Made by a program: the position numbers and the translations under genes. The notes beneath the pieces were generated by a model. The model did no database searches and was not told the DNA's origin. It saw only the letters and a list, made by a program, of their open reading frames with translations. From an uncultured Clostridia bacterium (lineage in GTDB: Bacteria > Bacillota > Clostridia > Christensenellales > Borkfalkiaceae): 61,813 bases of DNA. Location of the stretch: contig CANQFB010000008.1 in NCBI GenBank assembly GCA_947598205.1, positions 1 to 61,813 on the forward strand. The letters are read 5' to 3'. Shown piece by piece: positions 1 through 9,600 of the stretch (position 1 is the first letter of the stretch; the number at the start of each line of letters is the position of its first letter).

Positions 1-398
1 TAAGGGGATACACTCGCCCATTGCATGGGCTCGGTATGACAGTCGGCGGCGGCTCGTACTGCGCTGTCATTCCGAGGGCGGGCTACACTGTTATGGGTTA
101 CGCTGTCATTCCGAGGGCGAAGCCCGAGAGAATCCCCTTAATGAAAACCGAAAGGCGGACTTCGTATAAGGGGATACACTCGCCCATTGCATGGGCTCGG
201 TATGACAGTCGGCGGCGGCTCGTACTGCGCTGTCATTCCGAGGCACAGATTACGCTGTCATTCCGAGGGCGGGCTACACTGTTATGGGTTACGCTGTCAT
301 TCCGAGGGCGAAGCCCGAGAGAATCCCCCGAATGAAAACCGAAAGGCGGACTTCGTATAAGGGGATACACTCGCCCATTGCATGGGCTCGGTATGACA
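1..398. repeat. Three tandem units of a dispersed intergenic repeat
   Basis: Three imperfect direct copies begin at 1, 167 and 358, each opening with TAAGGGGATACACTCGCCC. Between them lie copies of a shorter element running from GTCATTCCGAG to GAGAATCCCC. That shorter element recurs at 26679, 26873 and 44873. Open frames here are repeat artefacts. I see no gene in 1-492. Confidence 0.85.
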
Positions 399-455
399 AG
401 TCTTCATGCTAAACGCAGAAGCATCACCGCATTTTAACAGGATCATAGATCGCCA

Positions 456-483
456 CAAAAAAACCACCTTGCGGTGGTTTTTT
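456..483 (-). terminator. Rho-independent terminator
   Basis: Stem AAACCACC (461-468) pairs with GGTGGTTT (473-480) around a 4-nt loop. On the minus strand it is followed by a T-run. It lies just downstream of the membrane-protein gene ending at 493 and closes the ecf-truA operon. Confidence 0.85.
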
Positions 484-492
484 CTTTGCCGA

Positions 493-1479
493 TCAGAAAT
501 CGCTGAAGGGATTGTCGTCCGCGGGGGGCGGCGTAGGGCCGCCTTGGCCGTTCTGTCCGCCTTGGCCGTTCTGTCCGTTTTGTCCGTTTGAAGGTCCTCC
601 GCCGAAATCGGAGAAGGGTTCGCCCTGTTGCGGGTTCTGCGGCGGCTGTTGGCCGTAGGGCGGATAGCCGTAAGGGGGTTGGCCGTAGGGACCGTAAGGT
701 CCTCCGTAAGGGCCGTAGGGATTATACTGCTGTTGTTGTCTGCGGCGGAATTCCTCCATGCGGCGGCGCATATATTCGTCGTAATCGATGGGCGTACGGT
801 TGCGGAGCGCGAAGAAGACGAACCCGCGCACGGGGAGCAGGATACAGAGCACGAGAAACCCCATATAGCCGCGGGGAGAGTATTGTTTGAAGAGGGCGGC
901 GAGGCTGACGCCGAGGAAGACGAGGAAGACGATCAGCCCGATAAAGCTCAAAATATTTGCCCATCCGAAGCCGCTGTTCGCATAGACTGCGTTATACAGC
1001 CAGCGAAGGGAAGACGGCACGCTCGTATAGGTCGGGCCGAAGGAGACATAGGTCCCCCCGTCGTAGGTGGGGACGTTCGTCCCGACATAATAGGGGATCA
1101 GAAGAATATCGGCGGCGAGAATGATGGCGTTCAGGCCGACATAGACGATCTCGGCGAGCATGGCATACAGCCCCGCCCGCTTCATCTTCTGCCCGAAGAA
1201 GCGCGCTTCCCCTGCGAGATAGCCCGCATAGAAGGTATTGGCGAAGGGAATGAAGGCGAGGAAGCGGAATTTCTTCCCCTTCTTTTTCGCCATCTTATAG
1301 AGGCCGAAGCCCCCCATGATCAGGGTGAGCAAAAAGAGCGCGCCGCCCACCGAAAGCCCCGTGATGAGGCCGAGGCTCGCATTGTGCTTGGCGATCGCTT
1401 CCGTCTCTTGTTTTACCGTCATACCGGCGAAAAAGAGGTAGATCCCCTGCGCGGCTCCCATCCATTCAAAAAATTCCAT
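493..1479 (-). CDS. Polytopic membrane protein with Pro/Gly/Tyr-rich tail
   Basis: A 328-residue protein of unknown function. Hydrophobic segments lie at roughly residues 38-60, 72-92, 102-130, 175-198 and 205-228, with a Lys-rich cytoplasmic loop (KMAKKKGKKFR) after the first. The last ~90 residues are low complexity, with repeats of the GPYG/PPYG type followed by Asn/Gln/Gly-rich stretches, and end in DDNPFSDF; NPFSDF-like motifs occur twice. The ATG abuts the truA stop with no gap, so the two are almost certainly co-transcribed. In many Firmicutes rplM and rpsI follow truA; here this gene takes that place. A role in membrane organisation or adhesion would be a guess. Confidence 0.75.
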   Translation of the reverse strand: MEFFEWMGAAQGIYLFFAGMTVKQETEAIAKHNASLGLITGLSVGGALFLLTLIMGGFGLYKMAKKKGKKFRFLAFIPFANTFYAGYLAGEARFFGQKMKRAGLYAMLAEIVYVGLNAIILAADILLIPYYVGTNVPTYDGGTYVSFGPTYTSVPSSLRWLYNAVYANSGFGWANILSFIGLIVFLVFLGVSLAALFKQYSPRGYMGFLVLCILLPVRGFVFFALRNRTPIDYDEYMRRRMEEFRRRQQQQYNPYGPYGGPYGPYGQPPYGYPPYGQQPPQNPQQGEPFSDFGGGPSNGQNGQNGQGGQNGQGGPTPPPADDNPFSDF

Positions 1480-2253
1480 CTATTCCTCCAAACCGTTCCC
1501 GAAAAGGGGAACGCCATAATCGACACATTCGAGCGTGAGCCCTGCGGCGGGCATCGTCTTTGCAAGGAGCGACCGCTCCCCCGTCTCGAGCGCCCTCTCC
1601 ATATTTTGCGTCGGCTTTCCGCATCCGACGGCGAAAAGCTCGCCCGCGATGATGCGCACCATGTTATAAAGAAATCCGTTTCCCGTGACCTCGATCTCAT
1701 ACATGGTATGCCCGTTTTCCGTCTTGCGCACGTCGATCTTGTAGATCTCGCGCACCGTCGTCTTCGCGGAAGAACCCGAGGATGAGAAGGCCTTGAAATC
1801 GTGCGCGCCGCAAAGGAGCGCGGCCGCTTCCTTCATTTTTTCGACGTCGGGACGCCCTTTTAGGCGGGCCGCATAGCGTGTGAAAAGGGGCATATCGCAC
1901 GGCGCAAAATAGGCGCGGTAGAGATAGGTCTTTCTCTTCGCGTGCCGCGTGCAATCGAAGTCATCGGGGACGGCGGCGCAGTCGAGCGCGCGTAGGTCGG
2001 GCGGAAGATGGGCGTTGAAACAGGCGGGAAGTTTCTCGCATGGGATGGAAGTCTCCGCATCGAAAGTGACGACCTGCCCGCGGGCGTGAACGCCTGCGTC
2101 CGTCCTGCCGCTCGCCGTAACCCGCGTGGGCACAGAGAAGATCTCCCGCGCCGCGCGTTCCATCTCCCCCTGCACGGTGCGCTCTCCCTTTTTTTGCAAC
2201 TGCCAGCCCGAAAAAAGCGTTCCGTCGTATTGAATAAGCAGGGCGTATCTCAT
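1480..2253 (-). CDS. truA: tRNA pseudouridine synthase A
   Basis: TruA isomerises uridines 38-40 in the tRNA anticodon arm. The 257-residue protein starts MRYALLIQYDGTLFSGWQ and carries the catalytic motif SGRTDAGVHARGQV, in which the Asp is the nucleophile. It also has the family's KRKTYLYR and NGFLYNMVRIIAG motifs. Length is normal. I chose the ATG at 2253 because it overlaps the ecfT stop by 4 bp (ATGA) and begins exactly at the family N-terminus; a longer frame upstream runs into ecfT. It is the fourth gene of ecfA1-ecfA2-ecfT-truA, an order conserved in Firmicutes. Confidence 0.95.
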   Translation of the reverse strand: MRYALLIQYDGTLFSGWQLQKKGERTVQGEMERAAREIFSVPTRVTASGRTDAGVHARGQVVTFDAETSIPCEKLPACFNAHLPPDLRALDCAAVPDDFDCTRHAKRKTYLYRAYFAPCDMPLFTRYAARLKGRPDVEKMKEAAALLCGAHDFKAFSSSGSSAKTTVREIYKIDVRKTENGHTMYEIEVTGNGFLYNMVRIIAGELFAVGCGKPTQNMERALETGERSLLAKTMPAAGLTLECVDYGVPLFGNGLEE

Positions 2254-3059
2254 ACAATATCCCCCACATATACCCGCAAGAGCGAGACGCCCGTGATGAG
2301 CAGGGCGAGCGTAAGAAAGCCCAGAAGGTCGCGCCATGTGAAGCGCAGTTTCTTATATTTCGTACGTTTCTTCCCGCCGTAGCAACGGGCGTCCATGGCG
2401 TCGCCGAGCTCTTCCGCCTTGCGGAGCGCGGAGATGAGAAGGGGCACCAGAATGGGAATGAACGCCTTGATGCGCTTTATGAGCCCGCCCCTCTCGAAGT
2501 CCGCCCCCCGCGCCTTCTGCGCGTTCTTGATGCGCTCCGTCTCCTCCATGAGAATGGGGATAAAGCGCAGGGCGATGCTCATGATGAGGGCGAGGGCGTG
2601 CACGGGAAATTTGATCCATTTCAGGGGGGTGAGGAGGCTCTCGATCCCGTCGGTGAGGGAGACGGGCGTCGTCGTGTAGGTGAGCATGGAAGAACAGACG
2701 ACGAGGAGCACGAGCCGCAGAATGAGGTAGGCCGAAAAGACGATCCCCTCCCGCGTGACGGTGAAGATCTTCCACTTCCAATAGACATGTTCTCCCCCGT
2801 GGAAGAAGATGTTGATGACCGCCGTAAAGATGACGAGGAAGAGCACCCCGCGCACCGCCTTCAGGATCTTGACGGGGGGCACGCGCGAGAGGGCGATGAT
2901 GAGAATGAGCACGCCCGTGCATGCAATGAGCCCGTAGAAGCTGTTCGCCACGAAGATGGCGGCAATGAACCCGATGAGAAAGACGATCTTAAGGCGCGGG
3001 TCCATGCGGTGGACGAAGGAATCGACGGGATAATATTGCCCAAAGGAGACTTCTTTCAT
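2250..3059 (-). CDS. ecfT: ECF transporter transmembrane subunit EcfT
   Basis: The 269-residue membrane scaffold links exchangeable substrate-binding S components to the two EcfA ATPases for vitamin or metal uptake. It starts MKEVSFGQYYPVDSFVHRMD, the usual EcfT N-terminus, and has about six hydrophobic segments. A C-terminal cytoplasmic region holds the coupling motifs: the first is a normal Ala-Arg-Gly (KARGADF), while the second reads ARCYGG, so Cys replaces Gly. It overlaps ecfA2 upstream and truA downstream by 4 bp each. No S component is present in the window, so the cargo cannot be named. Confidence 0.95.
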   Translation of the reverse strand: MKEVSFGQYYPVDSFVHRMDPRLKIVFLIGFIAAIFVANSFYGLIACTGVLILIIALSRVPPVKILKAVRGVLFLVIFTAVINIFFHGGEHVYWKWKIFTVTREGIVFSAYLILRLVLLVVCSSMLTYTTTPVSLTDGIESLLTPLKWIKFPVHALALIMSIALRFIPILMEETERIKNAQKARGADFERGGLIKRIKAFIPILVPLLISALRKAEELGDAMDARCYGGKKRTKYKKLRFTWRDLLGFLTLALLITGVSLLRVYVGDIV

Positions 3060-3982
3060 GCCTTGCCTCCCTTGAGGGCGAGGACCTTCGCGAGGAAGTC
3101 CTCCGTGGTATAGTCGCAGTCGATGGAAATCCCCCGCTCCTTGAGGGCGAGGACGAGTTTAGCCGTGAGGGGAATATCGAGGCCGAGGGAGAGAAGCGTC
3201 TCCGCCTCCCCGAAGAGCTCCTTGGGCGGGGCGCACATGACGACCTTCCCATCCGAGAAGACGGCCGCGCGCGTACAGTGTTCGGCGATCTCGTCCATAT
3301 CGTGGGAGACGATGATCACCGTCTTGCACCAATCGCCGTGGATCCTGTGGAGAAGCTCCATGATCTCCCTCTTCCCAAGAGGGTCGAGGCCCGCCGCGGG
3401 TTCGTCGAGGACGAGGATCTCGGGCTTTGTGACGATGACACCCGCGATGGCGACCCGCCGCTTCTGCCCGCCCGAGAGGTCGAAGGGAGATTTTCCCGCG
3501 ATCTCGCCGTAGTCGAGACCGACGGTCGAAAGCGCGTCGGCGACGGCCGACTTTCTCTCCGCGTCCGAGAGCTTTTCCCCCTTCTTCAAAAAGTTCTTGA
3601 GCCCGAAGGCGACGTCCTTTTCCACCGTCTCGGCGAAGAGCTGGTATTCGGGATATTGAAAGACCATGCCCACCCGCTTGCGCAGGGCGAAAAAGTCGGT
3701 CTTCTTATCGGTGAGGTCGAACTCCCCCACCCGAAGGACGGGCGCGGGGAGCGGCGTCTGCCCCTTTTTGGGCTTCTTGGCCTTATATTTTTTGAGGGAA
3801 GAGGGCACGCGCAGAAGGGCGTTCAGATGTTGCACAAAGGTGGATTTTCCGCTCCCCGTGTGCCCGATGATGCCGAAAAACTCCCCCTCCTCGATGGTGA
3901 GAGAGACGTCGTCCAGCGCGCGGACGGCAAAGGGCGAGCCCGCGTTATAGGTGTATGAAAGATGCTCGCATTCTATCCTCAT
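3056..3982 (-). CDS. ecfA2: ECF transporter ATPase EcfA2
   Basis: A 308-residue ABC ATPase. Walker A is GHTGSGKST (about residue 38), the Q-loop region is VFQYPEYQ, the signature is LSGGQKRR, Walker B is ILVLDEPAAGLDP, and the switch His is in IIVSHD. It pairs with EcfA1 to energise EcfT. After Walker A there is a Lys/Pro-rich insertion (about residues 62-85, KKYKAKKPKKG), longer than usual for the family. A C-terminal extension follows the nucleotide-binding core. Start and stop overlap neighbours by 4 bp, indicating translational coupling. Confidence 0.95.
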   Translation of the reverse strand: MRIECEHLSYTYNAGSPFAVRALDDVSLTIEEGEFFGIIGHTGSGKSTFVQHLNALLRVPSSLKKYKAKKPKKGQTPLPAPVLRVGEFDLTDKKTDFFALRKRVGMVFQYPEYQLFAETVEKDVAFGLKNFLKKGEKLSDAERKSAVADALSTVGLDYGEIAGKSPFDLSGGQKRRVAIAGVIVTKPEILVLDEPAAGLDPLGKREIMELLHRIHGDWCKTVIIVSHDMDEIAEHCTRAAVFSDGKVVMCAPPKELFGEAETLLSLGLDIPLTAKLVLALKERGISIDCDYTTEDFLAKVLALKGGKA

Positions 3983-4824
3983 GAGGCGGTCCCCCCCTTG
4001 AGGTCGGATGCGATCTCATCGGCGAGCGAAGCAATATCGAGGGTATCGGTCACAGACATGCCCCCCTCGCGCAGTCTCTTACAGATGAGGCCGATGCGCG
4101 GCAGGGTGAGGTTGTAGGTGAGAAGTTCATCGTGCCGCTCGAAGATCTCGGCGGGTCTTCCCTCCATCACGATCTCCCCCTTGTTCATGACGATCGCGCG
4201 GTCGGCGAGGAGGGCTTCCTCCATGAAATGGGTGATGAGAAGGACGGTGATCTTCTCCTCTTTGTTGAGGCGCAAAACGACGTCTGTAATCTCCCTTCTC
4301 CCCTTGGGATCGAGCATGGCGGTCGCCTCGTCGAGGATCATCATGCGGGGCTTTAAGGCGAGCACGCCCGCGATGGCGACGCGCTGTTTCTGCCCGCCCG
4401 AGAGCCGCGCGACGGTGGCATGCCTGCACGCCTCCATTCCCACGGCCTTGAGGGCGAAGTCGATGCGCCGCCCGATCTCCTCGCGGGGGAGCGCGACGTT
4501 CTCCGCGCCGAACGCGACGTCGTCTTCGACGATGGAGGCCACCGTCTGGTTATCGGGGTTCTGGAAGACGACGCCCACCTGTTTGCGGACGTCGAAGAGA
4601 TGCTTTTCATCCAAGGGAGTGCCGAAGGCGGTGATCTTGCCGCCGTCGGGGACGAGAATCCCGTTGGAAAGGCGGGCGAGCGTCGATTTTCCGCTCCCGT
4701 TGTGCCCGAGAACGGCGACAAACTCCCCCTCTTCCACGGCGAAATTCAATCCCTTGATGCAGAACTCGGCCTTGCCCTCTTCCGAATAGGCAAAATCGAC
4801 GTTCTCAAACTCGATGGCGTGCAT
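3979..4824 (-). CDS. ecfA1: ECF transporter ATPase EcfA1
   Basis: A 281-residue ABC ATPase and first gene of the operon. Walker A is GHNGSGKST, the Q-loop region is VFQNPDNQ, the signature is LSGGQKQR, Walker B is MMILDEATAMLDP, and the switch His is in LLITHF. Ala follows the Walker B Glu, as is typical of EcfA1. The start is supported by a GGGAGAGGAT ribosome site just upstream and a sigma-A promoter at 4859-4887. It works with EcfA2 and EcfT. Confidence 0.95.
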   Translation of the reverse strand: MHAIEFENVDFAYSEEGKAEFCIKGLNFAVEEGEFVAVLGHNGSGKSTLARLSNGILVPDGGKITAFGTPLDEKHLFDVRKQVGVVFQNPDNQTVASIVEDDVAFGAENVALPREEIGRRIDFALKAVGMEACRHATVARLSGGQKQRVAIAGVLALKPRMMILDEATAMLDPKGRREITDVVLRLNKEEKITVLLITHFMEEALLADRAIVMNKGEIVMEGRPAEIFERHDELLTYNLTLPRIGLICKRLREGGMSVTDTLDIASLADEIASDLKGGTAS

Positions 4825-4858
4825 ATCCTCTCCCGCTTTGCCTTTGCGTATCCCGTCT

Positions 4859-4887
4859 ATTATACCAAACTTCGGCGCGTTTTACAA
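4859..4887 (-). promoter_or_regulatory. Sigma-A promoter of the ecf operon
   Basis: On the minus strand, TTGTAA (4887-4882), 17 bp, TATAAT (4864-4859). It lies 35 bp before the ecfA1 ATG. Confidence 0.75.
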
Positions 4888-4924
4888 TGAAAACGGCGTG
4901 AATTTCGCAAAAATTTTGCCACAT

Positions 4925-4961
4925 AAAAGGGCCGCCGCCCGCAAATTTTGCGGGCGGCGGC
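4925..4961 (-). terminator. Rho-independent terminator
   Basis: A 15-bp GC-rich stem (4931-4945 with 4947-4961) is followed on the minus strand by CCTTTTATG. It ends the 4972-6420 transcription unit just before the ecf promoter. Confidence 0.85.
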
Positions 4962-4971
4962 AAAGGGCGGA

Positions 4972-6420
4972 TCACGAGGTCTTCCCGCCCCCGCGCGCCT
5001 TGCGGCGCTTCCTCGCGCGGACGCCGAAAACGACGGCAAGCGTTATCCCGACGACAATGCCCGCCACGGCGGTGACGGCGAGAAGAATGATCGGAACGAT
5101 CAGCAAGAATATCGGCTGCGAAGAGGGCCTCGTGAACCCCTTCCCGCTACCGTATATGGTAAATTCGAGCTCGCCGAGCGGCAGGCCATCGCGGGAATAG
5201 CTGTATCCCCCATCCGTCTTCTCGAGGGAGAGGTCACATCCCTCGAGGGTATAGGGCGTTGTGACGGTGATGGAAAACTCCCCGAATTTCGCCCAATTCT
5301 GTGCGGGCGAGAGAAGATAGCGGTAGCGGAAGGAAGACTGCGTGACGTCGGGATAGAGGGGCCCTGTGACCGCATTTTTGACACTTCCTTTTGCGGGGAT
5401 CTCCAAGGTGTAGATGAACCAGCGCATGAGGTCTTTCTCAAAGAGGGAAGATGGATCGCTGAACGAAAGCCCATAATGAGGATTTTTCATCCTCTCCAAA
5501 TGGGCGACGATGGCGTTGTACCAATCCGTCTCTCCGATGCCCTGCGGGCAATTATCCCCCACCCATGTCCCAAACATGGAGCATTTTTCGCTCATTTGGA
5601 TGTTCGCATCCTCGACATAAGTGCGCTTTCCGTTAGCGAGCCCATTGCCCTGCTTTGCGACCTTCGTATACTTGATCTGCGGCTTTTCGCCGACGGAAAA
5701 AAAGCGGACGGGATCCTCATTGAGATATAAAAGAAGCACCAAATCGCCGTCTTCCAAAAAATAGTCCCTGTAGTTGTCGCAGAGAATGCAGGTGCGGGCG
5801 GTGCTGAAGGAAAGGCGCAGTTCGAGGTAATAGTTCCCGTTGCCGAGATCCACCCCTGCAGACGCCGCATAGGAAAACTCATAGAGGTCTGCATCTTCCC
5901 TGAAGATGCGCCCCGCCGTCTTTTCCTTTGCGGGAAGGGCGAGCTCGCTTGTAAAGTAGGTATAGCGAAGCTCGGTTTCCGCCTCTTCCCCCTCCACCGT
6001 CACGCCGTAGCGGGCGGAATCGTCGATCTTGGTCTCTTCGTCCGTATCGCTTTGGCTGTAGCGGAGATATTCGGGCGCGGTGCCGAAGGGAAACGCAAGC
6101 TCCACCGTGAGCGTTTCATCTGTCGGATTATAGAAGGTATACTCCGCCGTAAAGCGGGCGTTGTACGCATCGAACTCCTCCTGCGAGGAATAGCTCGCTT
6201 GGGGAAGCGTGGGGATCTCGAGGGTGAGATGCTCGCGCTCCACCTCGACGGGGCAATTCTCCTCCGCGGGCACAACTCCCGTTCCGTCCGATCCATACCA
6301 ATAGGCGGGGGCGGAATTTGCCGACGCCGAAATATTCCCATAAGCGCCCGCCGCGGGGGCGGCGGCAAGACATGCGGCGATAAGAAATGCCGCCAACGTT
6401 TTCGATATAGCCTTTTTCAT
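4972..6420 (-). CDS. Secreted protein with C-terminal membrane anchor
   Basis: A 482-residue protein of unknown function. It has an N-terminal signal peptide (KKAISKTLAAFLIAACLAAA). A large extracellular part of about 400 residues rich in beta-type sequence follows. A single C-terminal hydrophobic helix (about 440-468) ends in a basic tail (RARKRRKARGGGKTS), giving a type I membrane topology. No catalytic motif is obvious to me. The ATG at 6420 lies 6 nt after a TATAAT and has no Shine-Dalgarno sequence, so the mRNA is probably leaderless. It has its own terminator and is divergent from the PFOR gene. Confidence 0.8.
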   Translation of the reverse strand: MKKAISKTLAAFLIAACLAAAPAAGAYGNISASANSAPAYWYGSDGTGVVPAEENCPVEVEREHLTLEIPTLPQASYSSQEEFDAYNARFTAEYTFYNPTDETLTVELAFPFGTAPEYLRYSQSDTDEETKIDDSARYGVTVEGEEAETELRYTYFTSELALPAKEKTAGRIFREDADLYEFSYAASAGVDLGNGNYYLELRLSFSTARTCILCDNYRDYFLEDGDLVLLLYLNEDPVRFFSVGEKPQIKYTKVAKQGNGLANGKRTYVEDANIQMSEKCSMFGTWVGDNCPQGIGETDWYNAIVAHLERMKNPHYGLSFSDPSSLFEKDLMRWFIYTLEIPAKGSVKNAVTGPLYPDVTQSSFRYRYLLSPAQNWAKFGEFSITVTTPYTLEGCDLSLEKTDGGYSYSRDGLPLGELEFTIYGSGKGFTRPSSQPIFLLIVPIILLAVTAVAGIVVGITLAVVFGVRARKRRKARGGGKTS

Positions 6421-6426
6421 GCCTTG

Positions 6427-6455
6427 ATTATAGCATAAAGACGGAGAATTGTGAA
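6427..6455 (-). promoter_or_regulatory. Sigma-A promoter placing +1 on the ATG
   Basis: Minus strand: TTCACA (6455-6450), 17 bp, TATAAT (6432-6427), then 6 nt and the ATG at 6420. With +1 seven bases after the -10 element, transcription starts on the A of ATG. Confidence 0.75.
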
Positions 6456-6507
6456 GATTTCGGGGAAAAATTTTCTTGTTTGCCCTCTTTTTTATGCGCG
6501 ATTGAAG

Positions 6508-6536
6508 TTGACTTTACATAATAAAATCATTATAAT
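6508..6536 (+). promoter_or_regulatory. Sigma-A promoter of PFOR
   Basis: TTGACT (6508-6513), 17 bp, TATAAT (6531-6536), about 70 bp before the PFOR start. This near-consensus sequence fits a highly expressed gene. Confidence 0.85.
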
Positions 6537-6605
6537 AGGGAAAGTGCGGAGAGCTCCCTTTCCGCAACACAACCATTGGAAAACATATTTTTTGGAGGTT
6601 AGTTG

Positions 6606-9600
6606 ATGACAAAGATGACTATCGACGGCAATACCGCCGCCTCGCACGTCGCTTACGCCTTCTCGGAAGTGGCTGCGATCTACCCCATCACCCCCTCGTC
6701 TCCCATGGCGGAATCGGCCGATGAATGGGCGACGCAGGGCAGGGTGAACATGTGGGGGCAGAAGCTCCGCATCACCGAGATGCAGTCCGAGGGCGGCGCC
6801 GCGGGCGCCGTGCACGGTGCGCTCACCGCGGGCGCGCTCACTACGACGTACACCGCTTCGCAGGGGCTTCTCCTCATGATCCCCAACATGTATAAGATCT
6901 CGGGCGAACTTCTCCCCATGGTCATGCACGTCTCCGCGCGTGCCCTCGCCGCACACTCCCTGAACATCTTCGGCGACCATTCCGACGTGATGGCATGCCG
7001 CCAGACGGGCTTTGCGATGCTCGCCAGCTGTTCCGTGCAGGAGGTCATGGACCTCGCCCTCGTAGCGCACCTTTCCACCCTGCGTGCAAGCGTTCCCTTC
7101 TTGAGCTTCTTCGACGGGTTCCGCACTTCGCACGAGGTCTCCAAGATCGACGTCATCGACTACGGCGAGATGAAGGCCATCTTCGATAAGAAGGGGCTCG
7201 AAAAGGACGTCGCCGCCTTCCGCGCAAGGGCGCTCAATCCCGAACACCCCGTGCAGAGGGGCACCGCGCAGAACGGCGATACCTACTTCCAGAACAGGGA
7301 GACGGCCAACAGCTACTATGCCGCCACCCCCGCCATCGTGCAGGAGATGATGGACGAAGTCTCCGCCCTCACGGGCAGAAGCTACCACCTCTTCGACTAT
7401 GTGGGCGCACCTGACGCGAAAAACGTCATCGTCATCATGGGTTCGGGCGCAGAGACGGTGGAAGAGTCCATCAACAAACTCAATGCGAAGGGCAAGAAGT
7501 ACGGCCTCGTCAAAGTCCGTCTCTACCGCCCCTTCGTCGCAGACGCCTTCGTCGCCGCCCTCCCCAAGACGGTCAAGAAGATCGCCGTGCTCGACAGGAC
7601 GAAGGAACCCGGCTCCCTCGGCGAACCGCTCTATCTCGACGTATGCACCGCCCTCCTCGAAAAGGGCGTGAAGAACGTGCAGGTCGTCGGCGGCAGATAC
7701 GGCCTCGGCTCCAAGGAATTCAACCCCTCGATGGTGCTCTCCATTTATAAGAACCTCGAGCAGAAGGAACCCAAGAACCACTTCACCGTGGGTATCTTCG
7801 AGGACGTGACGAACAGCTCCCTCGACTTCTCCGAAAAATTCGACGCCGCGCCCGCGGGCTCCACTTCGTGCAAGTTCTACGGTCTCGGCTCCGACGGCAC
7901 GGTGGGCGCGAACAAGAACTCCATCAAGATCATCGGCGACCACACCGATATGTATGCACAGGCATACTTCTTCTACGACAGCAAGAAGTCGGGCGGCATC
8001 ACCGTCTCGCACCTGCGCTTCGGCAAGACGCCCATCCAGAGCGAATATCTCATCGACGCGGCCGACTTCATCGCCTGCCACAATCCCTCCTATGTGACCC
8101 GCTACGACATGACCACCGATCTCAAGAAGGGCGGCGCGTTCCTTCTGAACGCCCCTTGGACGACGGTCAAAGAGCTCGATAAGAACCTTCCCGCCAAGGT
8201 GAAGAACGCCCTCGCCGCGAAGAAGGCGAAACTCTATGTGATCGACGCCATCAAGATCGCCAAGAAACTCGGCCTCGGCGGCAGGACGAACACCATTCTG
8301 CAATCGGCCTTCTTCCTCATCAACGAGCAGATCATGCCCTATACCGACGCCGTCGATTACATGAAGAAGATGGCATATAAATCCTTCGCGAGAAAGGGCG
8401 ACGCCGTCGTTCAGATGAACTACAATGCCATCGACTCCGCGAAGGCCAACCTCAAGAAGATCGCCATTCCCAAGGCTTGGGCGACGACGACTGAAGGCGC
8501 TCCCATGCACGAGGCGGCAAACGATCCTTACTTCCAAAAGGTCATCGCGCCCATCCTCTCGCTCGAGGGCGACAAGCTCCCCTCCTCCGCCTTTAACGCC
8601 GACGGTACCGTCCCCACGGGCACGACCAAGTTCGAGAAGCGCGGCGTCGCCGTCATGGTGCCCAAGTGGATCAAGGAGAACTGCATCCAATGCAATATCT
8701 GCTCCTTCGTCTGCCCGCACGCGTGCATCCGCCCCGCCCTCGTTAAGACGGGCGAAGAAAAACCCGAAGCCTTCGAGACCAAGCCCGCGACGGGCGTCCT
8801 CGGCTACGAATTCAGAATGCAGGTCTCCCCGCTCGACTGCATGGGTTGCGGCGTCTGCGCCGACCAGTGCCCCGGCATGCGCGGCAATAAGGCCCTCGTG
8901 ATGACGCCGTTTGCCGAGCTCGAGGAAGTCGAAGCGAAGAATTGGGAATATGCGGTGGAACTTCCCGAAGCCGACCTTACGAACGTGAAGATGGCGGATG
9001 TGAAGAAATCGCAGTTCACCCCTTCTCTCTTCGAGTTCTCGGGCGCGTGCGCAGGTTGCGGCGAGACCCCCTATGTGAAGGTCGTCACCCAGCTCTTCGG
9101 CGACAGGATGATCGTCGCGAACGCAACGGGTTGCTCCTCCATCTACGGCGGTTCCTCCCCCACCTGCCCCTACACGAAGAACAAACAGGGCCACGGCCCC
9201 GCTTGGGCGAACTCCCTCTTCGAGGATAACGCCGAATTCGGCTACGGCATGAACCTCGCCTACAAGGCGCGCAGGGCGACGCTCGCCGAGAAGGTGACAA
9301 AGCTCGCCGAGATGTGGAAGGAATATCCCGAATGCCAGAAGATCCTGCAAGATTGGCTGGATACCTGCGACGACGCAGAGGGCAGCAAGGCATCTTCCGC
9401 GGCGCTCGTTGCCGATCTCGAAAACTGCCGCAAGGACTGCGAGGGTGAAGAGCTCGAACTCGTCGATGCGATCCTTGCCGACAAAGATTGCCTCGTGAAG
9501 AAGTCCTTCTGGATCATCGGCGGCGACGGCTGGGCGTATGACATCGGCTACGGCGGGCTCGACCACGTGCTCGCTTCGGGCGAAGACGTGAACGTGCTCG

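Noticed and set aside
1..398. Tandem repeats as a gene of 104 residues
   Set aside because: The open frame crosses three repeat units, has no ribosome site and its product is repeat-derived.
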